A stretch of DNA of 8,763 bases from NCBI GenBank assembly GCA_030642645.1, contig DAOWNJ010000033.1:1-8763 (forward strand), read 5' to 3'. The notes beneath the pieces were generated by a model that ran no database searches, was not told the DNA's origin, and saw only the letters and a list, made by a program, of their open reading frames with translations. The stretch comes from Dehalococcoidia bacterium (GTDB lineage: Bacteria; Chloroflexota; Dehalococcoidia; E44-bin15; DAOWNJ01). The position numbers and the translations under genes were made by a program. The stretch's first letter is position 1, and each line of letters starts with the position of its first letter. Positions 5,980 to 8,763 of this stretch are shown here, in pieces.

Positions 5980-7698
5980 ATGAAGATGACAGGTGCTCAG
6001 ATACTATGTGAGAGCCTTCTGAGGGAGGGGGTGGAGGTTATATTTGGCTTCCCCGGAGGGGCGGTGCTTCCACTATATGATACCCTCCCCCAGTATCCCG
6101 GGCTCCGCCATATCCTTGTCCGCCATGAGCAGGGGGCAGCACATGCCGCTGATGGCTATGCCAGGGCCACAGGGAAGGTCGGGGTATGCCTTGCCACATC
6201 AGGACCTGGGGCAACAAACTTGGTCACCGGGATAGCCAATGCCTACCTCGACTCATCGCCTATTGTGGCTATAACCGGACAGGTGGCGAGGCCATTTATA
6301 GGGAAGGACGGCTTCCAGGAGATAGACATCACCGGCATCACCCTCCCGATAACCAAACATAATTACCTCGTCCTTGATGTTTCTGATTTGGCATCGGTGG
6401 TGAAGGAGACATTCCATATCGCAAGGACCGGTAGGCCGGGGCCGGTGCTTATAGATATACCGAGGGATGTATTTGCCGATGAGGCTAGCTTCCACTATCC
6501 GGAAAAGGTGAACCTGAGGGGCTATAAGCCTACCCTGGATGGACACCCGGCACAGATAAGGAAGGCAGCAAGGTTGATCAATGAGGCGAGATCTCCTGTT
6601 ATCATCTCGGGGAGGGGGGCGATCATCTCGGGGGCCTCCAACGAGCTTAAGGAGCTTGCGGAGAAGGCCCAGATACCGGTCGTAACCACCCTCCTGGGCA
6701 TTGGCTCCTTCCCCCAGACCCATTTCCTCAGCCTCGGGATGCTGGGTATGCATGGGATGGCATGTGCCAACCTGGCGGTGAGTGCCTCTGACCTCATCAT
6801 TGCCATTGGGATGAGGTTCGATGACAGGGCCACAGGGAAGGTGAGCGAGTTTGCCCCAAATGCTCGCATTATCCATATCGACATCGACCCCGCTGAGATC
6901 GGGAAGAATGTCGGGGTGGATGTCCCCATCGTGGGGGATGTAAGGAGTGTCCTTGAGGCGCTTAATAAAGAGATTGCCACGAAGACCCATCTCGACTGGG
7001 TCAACCAGATCGAGCAGTGGCGGAGTGAGCACCCCTCAACCGCTATCAGGGAAACAGATGAGCTCATCCCTCAGTATGTAGTGCGGAAGATATATGAGGC
7101 GACCAATGGTGATGCGATCATCGTCACTGGTGTAGGTCAGAACCAGATGTGGGCGGCACAGCACTTTTCCTATACTAAGCCCAATAGCCTCATCTCCTCA
7201 GGGGGGCTGGGGACGATGGGGTTTGAGCTCCCGGCTGCAATAGGTGCAAAGGTGGGCCGTCCTGATGAGACGGTCTGGGCCATTGCCGGTGATGGCGGCT
7301 TTCAGATGACTATCCAGGAGCTGGCCACCATCACCCAGGAGAACCTCGCCCTGAAGATAGCTATCCTCAATAACTCCTTCCTGGGGATGGTGAGGCAGTG
7401 GCAGGAGCTCTTCTATGGGCGTCGTTATGTAGCTACCCCCTTGTCGGCGCCTGACTTTGTGAAGGTGGCCGAGGCATATGGCATCTCTGCTATGAGGGTG
7501 AGCGACAAGAGGGAGGTTGTTCCCGCAATTGAGAGGGCGATGGCCCATGATGGCCCATTCATCATCGATTTCAGGATCGAGCCTGAGGAGAATGTCTACC
7601 CGATGGTCCCCCCTGGGGCGTCCATTTCCGTGCTCCTGGAGGAGCCAAGGGAAATGGTCAAGGTCGAGGTAGGCTCACGGGATACTAGCAACCTTTAG
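5980..7698 (+). CDS. ilvB: Acetohydroxyacid synthase, large (catalytic) subunit
   Basis: A thiamine diphosphate enzyme that condenses pyruvate with pyruvate or 2-oxobutyrate, the first common step to valine, leucine and isoleucine. At 572 residues it has the expected three domains. The N-terminal domain has FGFPGGAVLPLYD (22-34), the catalytic Glu50 in RHEQGA, and SGPGATNLVTG. The FAD-binding middle domain contains GMRFDDRATGK. The C-terminal domain has the ThDP/Mg motif from GDGG (437) to NN (464-465), then GMVRQW with Trp474. Positions known from herbicide work: Ala103 replaces the plant Pro197, while the Asp376 and Trp574 equivalents are kept. The GAGGA site at 7-base spacing supports the ATG at 5980; a second ATG two codons on is possible. 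ilvN follows after 10 bases, so the two subunits are made together. The full-length FAD domain and the partner IlvN argue against catabolic AlsS or pyruvate oxidase. Confidence 0.97.
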   Translation: MKMTGAQILCESLLREGVEVIFGFPGGAVLPLYDTLPQYPGLRHILVRHEQGAAHAADGYARATGKVGVCLATSGPGATNLVTGIANAYLDSSPIVAITGQVARPFIGKDGFQEIDITGITLPITKHNYLVLDVSDLASVVKETFHIARTGRPGPVLIDIPRDVFADEASFHYPEKVNLRGYKPTLDGHPAQIRKAARLINEARSPVIISGRGAIISGASNELKELAEKAQIPVVTTLLGIGSFPQTHFLSLGMLGMHGMACANLAVSASDLIIAIGMRFDDRATGKVSEFAPNARIIHIDIDPAEIGKNVGVDVPIVGDVRSVLEALNKEIATKTHLDWVNQIEQWRSEHPSTAIRETDELIPQYVVRKIYEATNGDAIIVTGVGQNQMWAAQHFSYTKPNSLISSGGLGTMGFELPAAIGAKVGRPDETVWAIAGDGGFQMTIQELATITQENLALKIAILNNSFLGMVRQWQELFYGRRYVATPLSAPDFVKVAEAYGISAMRVSDKREVVPAIERAMAHDGPFIIDFRIEPEENVYPMVPPGASISVLLEEPREMVKVEVGSRDTSNL

Positions 7699-7708
7699 GA
7701 GAGAGATA

Positions 7709-8203
7709 ATGGCGACAAAGCATACCCTTGTTGCCCTGGTTGAGGATAAGCCAGGGGTCCTTAATAAGGTAGCTAGCCTCTTCAGGAGGCGAGGCTTCAA
7801 TATTGAGAGTATCGCCGTTGGGCATACTGAGGTCCCGTCCATTTCCCGGATGACCGTTGTTGTTGATGGAACCGCCCAGTCGGTGGAGCAGGTGAGAAAG
7901 CAACTGGAGAAGATAATCGAGGTTGTGAAGGTATCGGACATCACCGAGGATAACCTCGTGGCCAGGGAGCTGGCGCTTGTAAAGGTAAAGGCTACCCCTC
8001 AGACCAGGAGCGAGATCATCCAGATTGTGGACATCTTCAGGGCGAATATTGTGGATGTTGCCCCGGGCTCAGTTGTAGTGGAGGTAACAGGGGATGAGGA
8101 CAAGATAGATTCCCTGTTCAGCCTTCTGGAGGGGTTTGGAATAAAGGAGATGGCCAGGACCGGTCGAATAGCTATGGGGCGTGGGGCAAAGGAAACAAAA
8201 TAA
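7709..8203 (+). CDS. ilvN: Acetohydroxyacid synthase, small (regulatory) subunit
   Basis: It binds IlvB, raises its activity and confers feedback inhibition by valine or other branched-chain amino acids. The 164 residues contain an N-terminal ACT domain (about 4-78) with the LVEDKPGVLNKVASLFRRRG segment and GFNIESIAVG, followed by the usual C-terminal domain with ELALVKVKA, EIIQIVDIFRANIVDV and the closing GIKEMARTGRIAM. The length matches the IlvN/IlvH type with a single ACT domain. AGGAG (7697-7701) overlaps the ilvB stop and lies 7 bases before the ATG. It is the third-last step in a continuous ilvB-ilvN-ilvC run. Some genomes name this gene ilvH; the sequence does not separate the two names. 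Confidence 0.96.
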   Translation: MATKHTLVALVEDKPGVLNKVASLFRRRGFNIESIAVGHTEVPSISRMTVVVDGTAQSVEQVRKQLEKIIEVVKVSDITEDNLVARELALVKVKATPQTRSEIIQIVDIFRANIVDVAPGSVVVEVTGDEDKIDSLFSLLEGFGIKEMARTGRIAMGRGAKETK

Positions 8204-8222
8204 TATTGAGAAGGGGGTTGTC

Positions 8223-8763
8223 ATGGCCAAGATCTACTACGATAAGGATGCAAACCTCGACCTCTTGAAGGGAAAGACCATCGGCGTCATCGGATTTGGG
8301 AGCCAGGGTCATGCCCATTCCCAGAACCTTAAGGAGAGCGGGTGCGATGTCCTGGTGGGGGAGCTTAAGGGGAGCGAGCCGTGGAAGAGGGTTGAGGAGG
8401 CTGGGCTCAGGGTGGCAGCCGCCGATGAGGTTGCGAAGGCCTCGGATATTATTGTGATGCTCGTCCCCGACCAGGCCCAGCGCCAGGTATACTATAGCTC
8501 CATTGAAAAGGGGCTCTCACCGGGCAATATGCTTATGTTTGCCCATGGCTTCAATATCCACTTTGACCAGATCATCCCGTCACCTGAGATAGATGTTACC
8601 ATGATCGCTCCTAAATGCCCTGGCCACATGCTCAGAAGGCTTTTCACCGAGGGTTCAAGCGCGCCGGCGCTGGTCGCAGTCCATCAGGATGCCACAGGGA
8701 AGGCGAAGGAGATAGCCCTCGCCTATGCTAAAGGTATCGGATGCACGAGAGCCGGGGTTCTGG
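8223..8763 (+). CDS. ilvC: Ketol-acid reductoisomerase, N-terminal part (cut by window end)
   Basis: It isomerises and reduces acetolactate or acetohydroxybutyrate to the dihydroxy acids used by IlvD, with Mg and a nicotinamide cofactor. The visible 180 residues cover the Rossmann domain: GFGSQGHAH (24-32), a cofactor loop after the second strand (V45-G46, then ELKGSEP at 47-53, then Trp54), MLVPDQAQ (79-86), AHGFNIHF with the conserved His108, and AVHQDATG (152-159), ending at GIGCTRAGVL. The loop length fits the short-chain class I form, but its sequence is unusual: many relatives read LREGSKS there. Two positions that are usually Gly are Cys: CPGH (132-135; usually GPGH) and GCTRAG (173-178; usually GGTRAG). 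AAGGGGG lies 5 bases before the ATG, 19 bases after ilvN. The knotted C-terminal domain lies beyond the window. Confidence 0.95.
   Translation, partial: MAKIYYDKDANLDLLKGKTIGVIGFGSQGHAHSQNLKESGCDVLVGELKGSEPWKRVEEAGLRVAAADEVAKASDIIVMLVPDQAQRQVYYSSIEKGLSPGNMLMFAHGFNIHFDQIIPSPEIDVTMIAPKCPGHMLRRLFTEGSSAPALVAVHQDATGKAKEIALAYAKGIGCTRAGVL

Noticed and set aside
6253..7067. Minus-strand reading frames inside ilvB
   Set aside because: No family features are visible and they lie fully antisense to a conserved gene in GC-rich DNA where such shadows are expected.

Overview
The window looks like the start of a contig or clone from a bacterium of moderate GC content (57% in a counted stretch of ilvB) that uses AGG, ATA and GGG codons heavily. 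Gene order, the RR after the GPGH-like motif of IlvC, the GKD P-loop of Gmk and the class II-type AroA recall Chloroflexi of the Dehalococcoidia type. This placement comes from remembered family sequences and is tentative.

Positions 1 to about 236 are G-homopolymer noise and carry no reliable biology. From about 237 to 902 the 3' part of a TIM-barrel, endonuclease IV-like gene is readable on the + strand. It converges with a minus-strand operon, tyrA-aroA-gmk (3610 down to 897), whose genes overlap by 26 and 11 bases. TyrA and AroA belong to aromatic amino acid synthesis; Gmk makes GDP from GMP.

A 130-bp intergenic region (3611-3740) holds two divergent promoters, both with an extended -10 element. 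The rightward one starts the branched-chain amino acid block: ilvD, a two-gene AT-rich cassette (DUF4258 plus DUF2283, resembling a small toxin-antitoxin pair), then ilvB, ilvN and ilvC; ilvC is cut by the window end. A second candidate promoter lies just before ilvB. IlvB/IlvN (acetohydroxyacid synthase), IlvC (ketol-acid reductoisomerase) and IlvD (dihydroxyacid dehydratase) together supply the 2-oxo acids for valine, leucine and isoleucine.

I found no clearly new system. The most notable points are the foreign-looking DUF4258/DUF2283 cassette inside the ilv cluster, an AroA with all class II motifs plus alanine at the glyphosate-contact glycine, an IlvC with an altered cofactor loop and two cysteines at normally glycine positions, and a TyrA whose cofactor site suggests NADP.
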